Source of the DNA: Fallopia convolvulus
Lineage: Eukaryota > Streptophyta > Magnoliopsida > Caryophyllales > Polygonaceae
Assembly (NCBI GenBank): GCA_964016875.1
Contig: OZ024726.1
Coordinates: 33,097,503-33,161,502 of the forward strand
Length of the DNA: 64,000 nucleotides
Direction of reading: 5' to 3'
Position numbers and translations under genes: made by a program
In this document: positions 32,505 to 44,051 of the stretch, one piece after another
How positions within the stretch are numbered: position 1 is the first letter of the stretch
Layout: every line of letters begins with the position of its first letter
Notes under the pieces: model-generated
Database searches by the model: none
Seen by the model: the letters and a program-made list of their open reading frames with translations, nothing else
What the model was told of the DNA's origin: nothing

Positions 32505-32707
32505 TGTTATTAGAAGGAAAGATGGAGAAGTTTTTTTGATGTATTATTCCAGGAAAATAAAGTCATATATGTGCAAGAAGATAAGTGTTGGAAACTTATC
32601 CTGTAAGATAACTAGAACAAAGTCAAATAAGCTATAGACTGAAAACTAAAAGCTACAAACAGCTACCAACTACACCTAGTAGCTACAGTTGTTACAAACT
32701 ACACCTA
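32505..32707 (-). repeat. Copia 5' LTR, truncated
   Basis: Matches the 3' LTR until ACTACACCTA at 32707 and then diverges. About the first 55 bp of U3 are missing, so no target duplication can be confirmed. 32708-32940 shows nothing recognisable. Confidence 0.88.
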
Positions 32708-32939
32708 GATGTAGTTAAGGTTGCAACGTACGATGCAACAAATGATGTCCATCCCCCAAATACTCTTGGAACGCCTTTCAAGTACCAGCAATAATATATT
32801 TCAATTGAGAACCTGGATTCTTCAAGGAGTGAATAAAAGTTTGATTTGGAATTTGAAGGAATTTAGAAAATGTATGACTTATTAGGATGGTCTGTTTTTA
32901 GTAAACGGACAGACTAATGTCTGTCTTGCATTAGTTATA

Positions 32940-33265
32940 TGTTAGAGAACATGCCAAGAATAATTATAGTTTTTATTATATAGGGGTATTTGTGTCTTTG
33001 GTGCAGCTTAAGGTTGTTATCTTGTTTAATGTGTGTGGGTGCGTTTGGTGTAGTGGATGTACTAGCATGTCAGTTGGCTTTTATAGGTGTCTTAGTAGTA
33101 TATATAGGAGGGTCTTTCTAGTAGAAGGGTTATCCAGAAAAGTAGAGAAAGGATCAAGGCTTTTGCCTTTGAGCTCTTGGAGATTCATCTCCTTGAGATT
33201 GGCTCTCTAGGGGGTTGTCCCATTGAGAGTGTCTTTCTATCTTTCAATCAAACAGTAATTTGAGG
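32940..33265 (+). mobile_element. LTR-like fragment
   Basis: TTAGAGAACATGCC at the left, TATA-like AGTATATATAGGAGGG near 33098, and a leader ending near CAATCAAACAGTAATTTG resemble a plant LTR. No partner, PBS or target duplication was found. Confidence 0.3.
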
Positions 33266-33436
33266 TTTGTGTGATTAGTGCATCTTCTTGTCTAACATTG
33301 TATAATAATAAAAAACAAAAGGAAAGTTGCAAGGATGAGATGGCCAGCCGATAGTGTCCAAACTTTCTGGCAAACATAAAATACGCCACAAGTTCCCTTT
33401 CTACTAGGAAGGTTGAGTTAGTTATATCCACATCCC

Positions 33437-34096
33437 TCAAAAACGTGAAAGAGAAGCGTATCTTTGTAGCAGAAATGGGTACCCGATTCCCCTCCTCCTA
33501 GAAGGAAACACAACAAACAACACGCTTACAACAAACCCAACCACCAAAGGCACGGTGTTGCTCACCTTCTTCGACATCCCTGGGTAGTAACATCGAACAA
33601 CATCAGCATGGGAAGCAGCATACGTAACGAAAGCAACAACCGACATCAACGAGTGGATGACGTCCGACCACCGAAGTCGGTAATCTGCTGGCACGAGAAG
33701 TCGTCTCCTCCCGGCATTAAAAGTCCACATCCCATTAAACGTCGCCACCCCGTAGTAGAGTCGTCCACTCGTAGGGGACTTGAAGCTGTCGGTAATAGCA
33801 AAGAAGACACACGAGGCAGCTAAGAGGGCCCAGAAGATGGCCATAAGCCAACGGTTTAAGGCATCGCATTGGCCGTCGTTGGTGAGGAGCGGGACGAAGA
33901 TGGTGAAGGCGAGGATGGTGAAGCTCGGCAGGAGGACGTTGAGGCGCGCTGTGCCACTTAGGATAGCGCTGAGGGCATACATGTAATGTGATTCGTCATT
34001 ACCATCGTCGTCATTTTCATCGTCTCTTGGGTGGTGGAAAGGGTTCTCGGATTCGGCTGTCTCGATTAGGTTTTGTTGTATGGAGGATCTGTCCAT
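33437..34096 (-). CDS. DMP (DUF679) membrane protein
   Basis: Intact single-exon gene of 219 codons. DMP proteins are plant-specific membrane proteins of the endomembrane system. Members are linked to senescence, and the DMP8/DMP9 group to sperm-egg fusion and haploid induction. The acidic N-terminus (DDENDDDGNDES, about 25-36) is variable in the family. The conserved core reads ARLNVLLPSFTILAFTIFVP and LLTNDGQCDALNRWL, then ADYRLRWSDVIHSLMSVVAF and ends VFPSRRRGIGYPFL. Four hydrophobic segments lie near residues 52-72, 83-105, 147-163 and 180-200. Length and the lack of introns are typical. Which subgroup it belongs to cannot be settled by eye. 34097-34732 upstream shows no other gene. Confidence 0.92.
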   Translation of the reverse strand: MDRSSIQQNLIETAESENPFHHPRDDENDDDGNDESHYMYALSAILSGTARLNVLLPSFTILAFTIFVPLLTNDGQCDALNRWLMAIFWALLAASCVFFAITDSFKSPTSGRLYYGVATFNGMWTFNAGRRRLLVPADYRLRWSDVIHSLMSVVAFVTYAASHADVVRCYYPGMSKKVSNTVPLVVGFVVSVLFVVFPSRRRGIGYPFLLQRYASLSRF

Positions 34097-34732
34097 GGTT
34101 GGCTACAAGTGGAAACCATGATTGGCAGATATTATAGAGAAACCATGATTCTTTGATTAAAATGCAAAGGAAGGAAGCAAATTCTCTTTGCTCACTTCTG
34201 CTGATACTTTGCAGATTTCTTCTGCTTACTTCCATCTTAGGATTTGTATATATTTCTCTAAGGGTGATCCCTTCCATAACTCTCATCTTTAATTGGGTTT
34301 CGGATATTATCCCACGAACGTGTCAAGGAAAATAATCTAAACTACCGTCAAGCAAAAGTTATTGTGTGTCTAGTAGCATAAACAGAGGTGATTCTACTCT
34401 CAACCAAAGCCGCTCAACTGACCACATAACACAACGCACAACAAGACAAGACCTAAAAAAAACCACATATGAAAATTGCTGTATGTATTCAGAAAAATGA
34501 CAATTACTAAAACCTGATAAATAATTTCAAAAAATAATTTTTATAAATACCCATTATATATAAACAAAATTTACTTATATATAACCATCCGTAACTTAGC
34601 CGACCCTGCATCCTAATCCAGCTTACCTAAAAAAGCATTTCCTTGAATTTGAGGAATTGCAAGGAAGTTGAAAACAGACGTAGTTTACTCACATTGTGTA
34701 TACATATATGGATAAATAAAAAAGAGCTCATC

Positions 34733-37700
34733 TTACGAAACACGAGCAACATTTTGACACTCTTCCTGCTTTTCGTTTCTGGGCTGCGAACGATGATCGC
34801 CTCCAGCGCCACAGAGCTTGCAAGGAACCGAAGATCTCTGAGACCGCCAGCAGTCAGGGACGGTGAGGAAATGAGTGTCCATGAACTTCCTGAACCGCTT
34901 CTTGTACTCCCGAGGAGAGATGACAGTCGGCAGGACGTTCTTGGGCACCACAAGGGAGGACTTCACCCACGTCTCTAGCTGCTTGTCCCATGTGTATTGT
35001 CTCAAGTAATCTATAATGCCACATACAAGTTCCTTGCGATCACGATCAACACCAACAAGTAGAGAGTAGTCCATCACATTGATTGACTGCACAACAAGCA
35101 CATTTCCGTTAGTGAACACATGCATATGTACATATGACATTATATAAAAAGAGCTGCTTCCAAAAGGATGACACCTACTAGTAAGAAAAAATGGCAAAAG
35201 TTAAAAGACTTATGAATAACTAAAGAAGAATCTTACATTAAGAAATGTCGTGTCGTTCCAAACAGCGCGTTGTAGAAGCCGTTTGGCCTTCTGTACAACG
35301 TAGAGAGGGGAGGTATTCATATCATTAACAAAATTTTGATCCAACAGAACATCCTCTGAACCATCGGTATTCTCTGTGAATCTAGCATGCAGCGCTCCCT
35401 TCAGATCATATTGTCGTGTAATGTTTCTGCCAAAAGATAGATTCTCCATCACCATCAGATCGTGTTTTATCTCCTTCCCACTTTTCGGTTGTCTAACGGT
35501 CACCTGAAAGAGACATTGGAAGCAAATGCATGCAAGATCAAAAAAATGTAAAGAGACTAAAATAAAACCAAAAATTCAAATCAAAATCCTCGATTGAGAT
35601 CATAAAATACCTGATAAATCCCAAGAATTTTAGCAAGACAAGTTTGGTTACCAGACTCGAATGACTGTTCCATGTGATGAAAATATGCAGGTGCAAACTT
35701 AATGAAGGAATCAAACTCAGTTCTCTTAATCTCCTTAATGATAAGCCTATCATCAAGGGTTTTAGCAAACAAAGATTTACTCTTCCCGCCTTTAGCATCC
35801 CATGTCTTGCAGCGGCTGAGGGAAGCAATATAATCAATCTCGGAGGGGCAACATCGTTTACGTAGGTTTTGAAATTCATTTGCATGTACACAAACTACAG
35901 AGTACTTCCCCTTCCCTGATAACTTATTCATACCAAGAGCAACCTCAGGATGACGAGCACCAAAAGATACCAAAGAGTCTAAGAGGTTCAACCCATCAAA
36001 GCTGGAAAAGCGTGACTCGACTAGGGACATGCTTGAAGGAGGATGAATAACATCAGATTGAATAGAGGTACTCGATGATGAAGACGGTTCTGAGGTGGCA
36101 CGTGACAGAATGACGGACTCATCAGTGCTTACAGAGCTTCTTACCGATTGAGCACCATCATCACGTCTCGAAAGATTTTCAGCTTCCTGGGGCATATCTT
36201 CCATCATGGCTAAAGCACAGGCTATAATGCTCGAGACTTCACCCTCATAATCAGACAAAATATACTCGTTATTGCAGAGAGGGATGTGCATCCTCGATCC
36301 CTCTTCACTGATGATTTGGGAGAGTGTATGTAAGAGTTCAGGGTAGTGGAGGGGATATCTCAGAGAACCCTGAAACCTTATCACTTGACCATTGTTATCA
36401 ATATCAGTTATACACTTATCCCGAATTTCAGAAAAGGGATTCCATATCCATTCTCTTTTCAAATCTTCGAACTTGAGAGATGATGCAGATGGATCTTTTT
36501 CTGGGAAACTTTTGCAAGCAGTAAGTTTATTATCTCCAAGATCTTCAACAATGGGAATCTCTATTAGCACTTGGTCTGAAGTAAGTGAGTTTTCTGCTTG
36601 GCTAACATCATCCTTAGAATGAACAATGGTGATATCTGTGGGATCTTTAGTATCACGAGGAGTCTCTATATCGGGCATTAGAATACCATCAATAATGATT
36701 GATGAGGTTTCATCTTGTTGAGGTTTGAACTGTAATTCCTCTGTTGAGGATTCACTATGATCAGGGACATGTTCAATTTGAACTTCAACGTCAGTCTGGT
36801 TCACTGAAACCTTATTACCATTGTCATCCAAAATTGTATCTGGTGACCCCATATATGCAGCAGGTGAGGCTGCTTTAGATTCTTCAGCAGCACATTGATC
36901 CGTATTAGGCTTTTCTTGCACCGTGATACTATTGACAGATGCTTTAGATGATACAAAACCAAATGAAAGCAATAGCTGCAACCGCCTGTTCCAGATGCAT
37001 GCTTCAAGAAGCAGCTCCCATCTTACCCGATTCAGGAGGAGAAATTTACGCACAGATTCCCCATTCTTGATGCAAGTATTTCTGATATTCTCCTATATTT
37101 TATTTCAAGATATAAGAAACTTCAGTTTTATACTTGTATTGAAATAGAAATATAGGATAGGGGGGATTGCGCAAAGAAAGTGTAGAGCCAGAAATGGACT
37201 TGTGTCTGTTTGACACAAGATTAAAGCTTAAAGATGCAAGAGGGGAGCCTAGTATAAACAGGAAAAGGATAAAAACTAACCTCAAATTCCAGTTTTTCCA
37301 CTTCCAACATCTTCTCAATCTCACTGAATTCTTTCACAAAACCATTAAGATTCAAACTTGAGCTAGATAACATATGTTCAACTTTCTTCAAGTAGTTGGC
37401 AATCTCCGTGAACAGTGAAATTGCTCTATTGTAAACCTTCAGAAAATGGACAATTGAAGTGATCATCATCACATATTGAACAAGATGCTTTCAAATTCCA
37501 TCACAAAATGTAAACAAACATGCTATATAGAAAATGATATAACTGACAGTCCCAAAAACAAACAAAGTACAATAAAAAAAAGTTGTAGTATTAAGCTCAA
37601 ATGATGGGAAAAAGACACTAGTTTTTCAAAAAGAGATGGGGAGCTCATACATTTTCAGTTTCCTTCTGCAACCACTCTTTTTTAATTGAATTGTTGAATT

Positions 37701-40700
37701 CCAGCTTCTGAGGTGGCACAGAAACAAAATATGTTACTGCAGTGGAGTACTTGAACATAGCAACCATGTTGCCCAACCTGCATTTCCACCCAGACAATAA
37801 GCAACAACAGGACAGCAAAATTCAGAGCATTGCAGAATATTATAGATTATAGTGTATAAAGAACCAACAAAATTAACCGAACTAAGACAGGATATTGATA
37901 AAAGGTGCTACTAATCTCCCTTGTAACCTAGTGTGAGAAGTCGAGAACAAGATTTAATGTTCATTTGGTGCATCTCCCTCATCAATTACAATGGTGTCAT
38001 AAGTACTTAGTGTCTTTGAAATTATTAAAGATTGGCTCTCCAAACTAAGACTTAAATTAAACTAAGCAAAGAATGGGAAAAAACCCAAAACATGGTGACT
38101 AATATAAGAGTGAAGTTCTACATACCCAAAAAAGTAGAGGAAATCCCTGTGGAGTGAATGCCCACAGTTGGATAATCTGTTCAAAGAAGAGTGGTTTGTG
38201 AAGCCAAGCTCCAAGAACTTTCCAAATGACAAACAACGAGCAGCGCTGGATAATAGCACTCTTTTTGTTGCATTCTTCTTTCCCTCTTTCTCAGTCTTAC
38301 ATTTGCCACATCGGCTCCACATCCAAAGCCTCCCTTCAGATGAACCAGGCAATTGTTTTTCACCAGGAATTTGCTTAACCCTTATAGTGAGTTGCTTCTT
38401 GTGATGAGCGTAATAGTAGAAATGAGCTTCTGGTAGTTGACCACATGCCTTGCATGGACCATTCTGTATTCAGAATATGCAGGTGAGTATCATTCAAATT
38501 AAGAAGCAGCATAACAGAGATAAATGTATAAAAATATACACTGAGCTACAAAATAATCCATAACACATGAAACAATTACTTCTTTACCTGGAAAACCTAT
38601 TCCTTTGCCATTCTAATCAAACATTTCTTCATAAGAGAGGTTGAAAAACATTATTACTTTACCTTGTGTCATTGGCAAACAAGATACTCAGTCAAGTGAA
38701 CTAGAGAAGCTACTTTACATAAGCATGTGGAAGAATATTAAGTAAAACATACTCTACCAATTCCATTTCATATTCACCTAATACCCCAAAAATGTCTCGA
38801 AGCTTAACACACAAGCTACCTTTAATTTCTTCTGTATTTATACCTAACATTACAGCTTCATCTAACACCCTTCGATGTCAAATATAGAACAGAAGTACTT
38901 GGTTGTGCAGATAAGGTGTGTACTGTGTAGTGTATAAACCCTGTGTGCCAAATCAAGCCTACATTGTTTTCCCACTGAAGCCTTGATAATAGATTTTGAC
39001 CTTCATGAATGTTCTATCAATCCACCTCAGAGCAATTTATATATTAAAAAAAAGTTCCCATCTTCCTTCCCAGTTATCAAACTAATTAGTTTCATTTGAT
39101 ACTTATGTTTAGTCATTTACAACAAAAAATTGCAACAAATGACCATTATGGAGAACAAGAAGGTAGCAAATTGAGAAACCTGATTGAACAAATTTTCCCG
39201 TAAGAACCTGCCAAGAGGGACATCGAAATTCTTGTAGAACTTGATATGAGAAAAATGAATTTGCTCGCAAATAGTCCCTCTCGATGCATTTCGACTAGAC
39301 ATTAGGACCAAAATGCTCTCAGAATCCAATATGGTGCTAATGGATCCTCTTCTTCCATTACAGTCCTCACTGTCACTAACAGTTTTTCGAACATCAGAGG
39401 TGGCTTCATTGATAGAGAACAAGGGCTGGGAGTTGTTATCAGCATCAAGTAATTTCTCATCATCAGAATGACCATTTGCTACTGGGCCATAATGCACAGA
39501 AGTTGGTGAAATGGAAGACTTGGCATCTAATTCCTGGGTTTCACCTTCATGAAATCCATTGGAAATGGGTATATCTACTGCATGGGATTGAATGCATTTA
39601 GGAATGGGTTGATCCACTTGAAGTGACTCTTGACTAGAGCTACCAGATATCAGAATATCAATTGGCTGATTAACGAAAGCAGGTATAACAGGGGGATTCC
39701 TCTCAGGAGAGCAACTGGAACAATCAGAATCAGATCCAATAGTCATAGAATTCAGAACAGTGGACAAGCCAGAAGATTCCACTAGATTTTCTTCATGAAC
39801 ACCACTGGATACAGGAAGATTTATTCTGTCTCCTGAGGCAGATTCAATAGGAGCCTCCACAGACTGGAGAACCCTTGGATTTATATTAGGGAAGTCTCTG
39901 CCTCCTGTGGTAGCTACACCATCAGAGATAACGGTGGAGAACATAGCTTCCTGATTTATCAAGAAGGATGTTTCCAGGATAAAATGGTAAGCAATCACAA
40001 CTGCATATTGAATAACACACTTGATCTTCTTCAACTCTTCACTGTGAGACCCCTTGAGCAAAATCTGCATATGAAGAATACAGCATCCATGAGAAAATCA
40101 ATCAACCGGAATAGAAGAAGATCAGATGTAAGGAAGATGTTATAGCACTTAATAGTAACAAGAACACAACAACTCTGCTATAATATGATTTCATTGCAAC
40201 TCATGTTTAGCCATGCATAAAAGCTAACAAAAAAAAAAAAGATAGCAGTGTTCAGCTCATTTACTACATGTCATCACTACCAGGGTATTAAAATGCGAAC
40301 GGGACGTCCAACGATGGAACCCTTGGATGGCCTAGGCGCGCCTTCGAGGCGAAGGCGATCGCCTTTTCCTCAAAAGCCCGGTAAATAAAGAATATAAACA
40401 TAAAAACTTAAGTAAGATCATTTTAGGGTATAAAAACAATATTTTGAAGCAAAAAAAACAAACTTTAATCAATTACGAAATTGAAGTTTAATAAGCTAGA
40501 AAGAAATACAAGTAGTTTTCTCATGTAGGCAATTAAAGAGAGCAAAACAAACTACTAAACTCAAGAACTCAAGTCTTTTTAGTAAAAAACTAAGTTATGG
40601 TGGGGTGGAGTCGGTGGACGGTGGATGTTTCGGGGGTGGATCAACGATATCAGTAGAGAAAGAGAGAATAGGAGGAGAGAGCTTTGTCGTTTCAAAGTGA

Positions 40701-43700
40701 AGACAGAATGTGTCGATTTAAATAAAGTCAGACGTGAATGGTTCATTGTATACAGATTAAACAGGAAAATATTTCTTGGAAAAGGATTAGTTGCATTAAA
40801 AAGATTTTTTGAAAAAATGGTAAGGAAATAAATATTAGTAATAGGATAGTAAATATTCTTTGGAAAGATAACAATCCTTAAATGATAAGATTTGTTTTTA
40901 CGGATCAACGGTGATTGCAATTTACACCTAAAACTTGAAAAGGCAAGCCACCTGGCGTGCGCCTGGTCACCTGGCGCGCCTAGGGCTCACCTTATCATGG
41001 CAACCTCGCCTTGGCATATGCAAGCGTTGGCCATGCCCAAGCAAGCCTAGGAGCGCCTAGGCGCGCCTTCGCCTCACCTTTTCACACACTGATCACTACT
41101 TTGGCTTCTATATTCCTGCACCCCTTCAACAAGTGTTAACACTAGCAGGATATATAGAGAGAAAAAAAATCAAGGAAGACAGAGTATGTTAACACATGCC
41201 TTACCCATCAATTTGGGGCGTGAGATAGTTATTGGAACTTAAATGGAAAAGGAAGAGCAAAGCGGTCATTTGCAGATGGGACCTTAAAGACAGGTATTGA
41301 AATGGAATTTTTATTTTTACAGTGATTCTGTGCAAAGATCCTAATTAATGGGTGATTTGTGTAATTATCAAACATAAAACAAAGGGAATATACTCAAATG
41401 GCTAGATTAAAGTTGAAGCAAACAATTAAATCCTCAAAAGAAAAGACAAAAAGGTTAAAACAGATTAGGGGAGTCTTTAGAGTTTAGAGACGGATGCTAA
41501 TACGGTACATTTTAAGTTTACTTTATATATATATATATATTTTTTCAAAAAAAAAGGTCACACACACATATATATATATTATGAGATGAAAACGTGTAGC
41601 GAGATAGCCAAAAGATCTTAGTGATGTGAGCCAAACAAATCCAGGAGTGGCAACAAAATGAACTAAATATAGTCTAACATATAATTTAATAAAATAAGCA
41701 CTGACATCACAAACATATAGCATATAGTCTAACACTAAATATTGAAAGTTTCGAAGTTCAATTTTGTGGATCTATCAATGCCAATGTAAAAAGCATTTGC
41801 AGGGTCACAAGATAATAAAACAGAAAAGAATACTAACCGTACAGCCCCGATTAGTAGAGCAGCCCACCAAAAACATTAGGGTTTTAGAAGTTCAATTTTG
41901 AAAGTTTCGAAGTTCAATTTTGTGGATCTATAGCAGATAGCATTATAGCATATAGTCTAACACTAAATATTGAAAGTTTCGAAGTTCAATTTTGTGGATC
42001 TATCAATGCCAATGTAAAAAGCATTTGCAGGGTCACAAGATAATAAAACAGAAAAGAATACTGACCGTACAGCCCCGATTAGTAGAGCAGCCCACCAAAA
42101 ACATTAGGGTTTTAGAAGGCTTCTTTCCACCTTCAACAACCTGAGCATGCTCCTCAACAAAATTTTCAAAATACAGCATGTCACACTGTTTTGGCTTTTG
42201 GCTGAGGATGACATCAGCCGACAAGATAGGAGACCCTGTAAAGCGAGCAATTCTTTCCAAACGATGAAGTTTCATATCAGCAACAAGTGTCACCCCCATT
42301 TTAAGTATTGCCTCCAAAACATCTCGAGGAGCCGATTTTTCCACAAAAACCACATCCGGGTGGGATGCTTCCAAGTTCTCAATAAAAGATTTCATATCTT
42401 GTCCCATGCTATCCTTCTGCACATTATCCTTATCCTGTTCATGAGAACACAGTCAGAAGATTATCCCTTCATTTAATTCATTATTCTAATGAATAATAGG
42501 TCATACCTGAGCTATCATCGAATTGAATGATGACAAGCCACTAGACTCAAGCATTCCCTGGATCAGCAATATCTTAGGTTTCATGTATCTTGTCGGCATG
42601 CGTTTGTGAGCAGCATGCTTCTTGAAGACCAAGCCTTTGATTAATTGACTGCAAAGTCAGATATTTACAGAGATTGAAAGTTATTTTCATTACCAAAGTA
42701 AATCAGTAATTGCACAGTTGGCTTATAAGTTCTCACATTATATCATCATGATAAAGATCAGAACCATGTCAGCAAGGGGATCATCCTAAATAGGTTACCA
42801 TAAAGAGAAGACAATTTCCTCTTCTGTCACAGAAACTATAAAAGTAAATTCCACCGTTGAAATCTTAAAAATAGGACATGAACAGTATCATTTAGATTTC
42901 AGATACATGCTCATTCTGAGTAGACACACCTTTGACTGCGAGATCCTGTTGCAACACATTTGACTTTGACATAGGTAGCTGGATCAATCACATTTGCCTC
43001 GGCAGCATGAGGATTAACAAACAATGCAGCACCCCATGCTAGATCGGATACAATATCCACCCAAGTCTCTCTTTCTTTCTCCAAATCAACAATTCCAGCA
43101 GTTTTCAGCAATTGACTCACCAGGATCTTGAACTTCCCATTCCTCACCTCTTTCATTGCATTTTCTTCTTCCTCTTTAAAACAGCAGCTCCTACTGCTAT
43201 CCTCATCATCCCCAAACCCACTCAAAGAACTTGGAATACCCCATTCACCATCACCAAATTCCTCATCGTCGTCATCCAAATTATAAACATTATCCTCATT
43301 TACAGCCGGTGGAGGAATCCAAATCTCAGCATCTGTTGCATCTTCAAATAGATGTGGCACTTTGGTTTCCTCATCGAGAATCCCAAGTGTGCTATCATCA
43401 TCCTTGGACTTTATTTGAAAATGCTCATATCTTTCCGCCTTGTGGCCATTGCTCAATGGAATATCAAAATTTTCAACTGAAGCTACAGGAATTGCAGAGC
43501 TTGATGTCTTCCGCCCATTAGGTCTATCGCCAAGATCATCCAGGCCACTTTCTGCTCCACGACCAACTCGATCAATTCTATTAAAACTCAAATGTAACAG
43601 TCACCACATCAACAAAGTTTTGGTAATGCTTATGCAAGACAAGACAGCAAACTAGACAATAATTTGTGGAATTATCATAATCAGAATACCTTTTATCCCA

Positions 43701-43967
43701 GTTAAGATCAACAGAAGAATCACCTAAAATTGCAGAAGTACAGAAAATGACACGAGTTAACAAAACAAGTAAATACAAGTAGCATATTATACCAAAAAAA
43801 TAAAATAACCAGAGAAACTTACTGCTAGTAGAAGCAAAACTATCACTGTTTGTCAACGAAGCTGCCGGACTGGTGGTCAAAGGAAGCTTGAAAAGACTTA
43901 AATCGTCTCTCTTTCCACACTGTGCATTCATTTCAAGCTGATTTTGGGACACAATGCACTCCTCCAT
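34733..43967 (-). CDS. FAB1D: 1-phosphatidylinositol-3-phosphate 5-kinase, FAB1D-like
   Basis: Makes PtdIns(3,5)P2 from PtdIns3P on endosomal and vacuolar membranes, controlling endomembrane traffic and vacuole shape. Twelve coding exons join in frame with GT-AG borders: 43823-43967, 43690-43723, 42930-43577, 42507-42648, 42066-42434, 39180-40064, 38126-38463, 37651-37777, 37281-37436, 35611-37092, 35237-35503 and 34733-35086, about 1,648 codons. No FYVE finger is seen, as in FAB1C/D and unlike FAB1A/B. The chaperonin-like domain (about 270-520) has PDVVFVEKSAPRDV and GCTILLKGSH. A Cys-rich FAB1 region (about 740-890) has PCKACGQLPEAH and MWSRCGKCKT. The kinase domain (about 1310-1640) has LMVMENLSFG, QYDLKGALHARF, NVMDYSLLVGV and GIIDYLRQYTWDKQLETW. 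The start at 43967 is uncertain because a spliced upstream exon exists. No coding damage was found. Confidence 0.93.
40281..41091. mobile_element. hAT-type MITE in a FAB1D intron, 811 bp
   Basis: A perfect 8-bp duplication ATCACTAC flanks it (40273-40280 and 41092-41099). The ends CAGGGTATTAAAATG and, inverted, CAGTGTGTGAAAAGG form a short terminal repeat. Subterminal DNA is rich in GGCGCGCC and AGGCGAAGG words at both ends, an arrangement known for some plant hAT families. No transposase. It lies in the intron between the exons 39180-40064 and 42066-42434. Confidence 0.88.
41522..41580. repeat. Compound AT/CA microsatellite
   Basis: A TATATA run, a T and A homopolymer stretch and a CACACA/TATATA run in the same FAB1D intron. 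Confidence 0.9.
41728..42118 (-). repeat. Tandem duplication including the 3' end of a FAB1D exon
   Basis: CTAACACTAAATATTGAAAG through TTTTAGAAG occurs at about 41728-41889 and again at 41957-42118. The proximal copy is the real exon end (donor TGTACG|GTCAG at 42066-42064). The distal copy repeats the last part of that exon and an equally good donor (TGTACG|GTTAG near 41837). It is preceded by no acceptor and breaks off at TTTTAGAAG. Confidence 0.9.
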
Positions 43968-44051
43968 CGGATTTGACAGGATAACACCTTTCAGGCTTCA
44001 TCAGTTGATTTGTGGCCATGCAACGGTGATGCATCTACACATTACTTACCT

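Larger units (their letters stand above)
15579..32707 (-). mobile_element. Ty1/copia retrotransposon broken up by nested insertions
   Basis: One copia element of about 4.2 kb is spread over 17.1 kb. In sense (minus) order it has: truncated 5' LTR (32505-32707), PBS, protease and GAG-pre-integrase (31398-32282), integrase (25705-25888, then 24351-24447), RT (22534-24351), RNase H (20550-20967), pol end (15843-15913), polypurine tract and 3' LTR (15579-15835). Removing the inserts at 15914-20544, 20973-22528, 24453-25699 and 25889-31397 restores the order of the domains. Most of gag is missing: only about 460 bp separate the PBS and the protease. Stops and frameshifts in every segment show it is dead. 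Confidence 0.9.

Noticed and set aside
34643..34978. 111-codon plus-strand frame
   Set aside because: Lies opposite the last FAB1D exon; antisense shadow.
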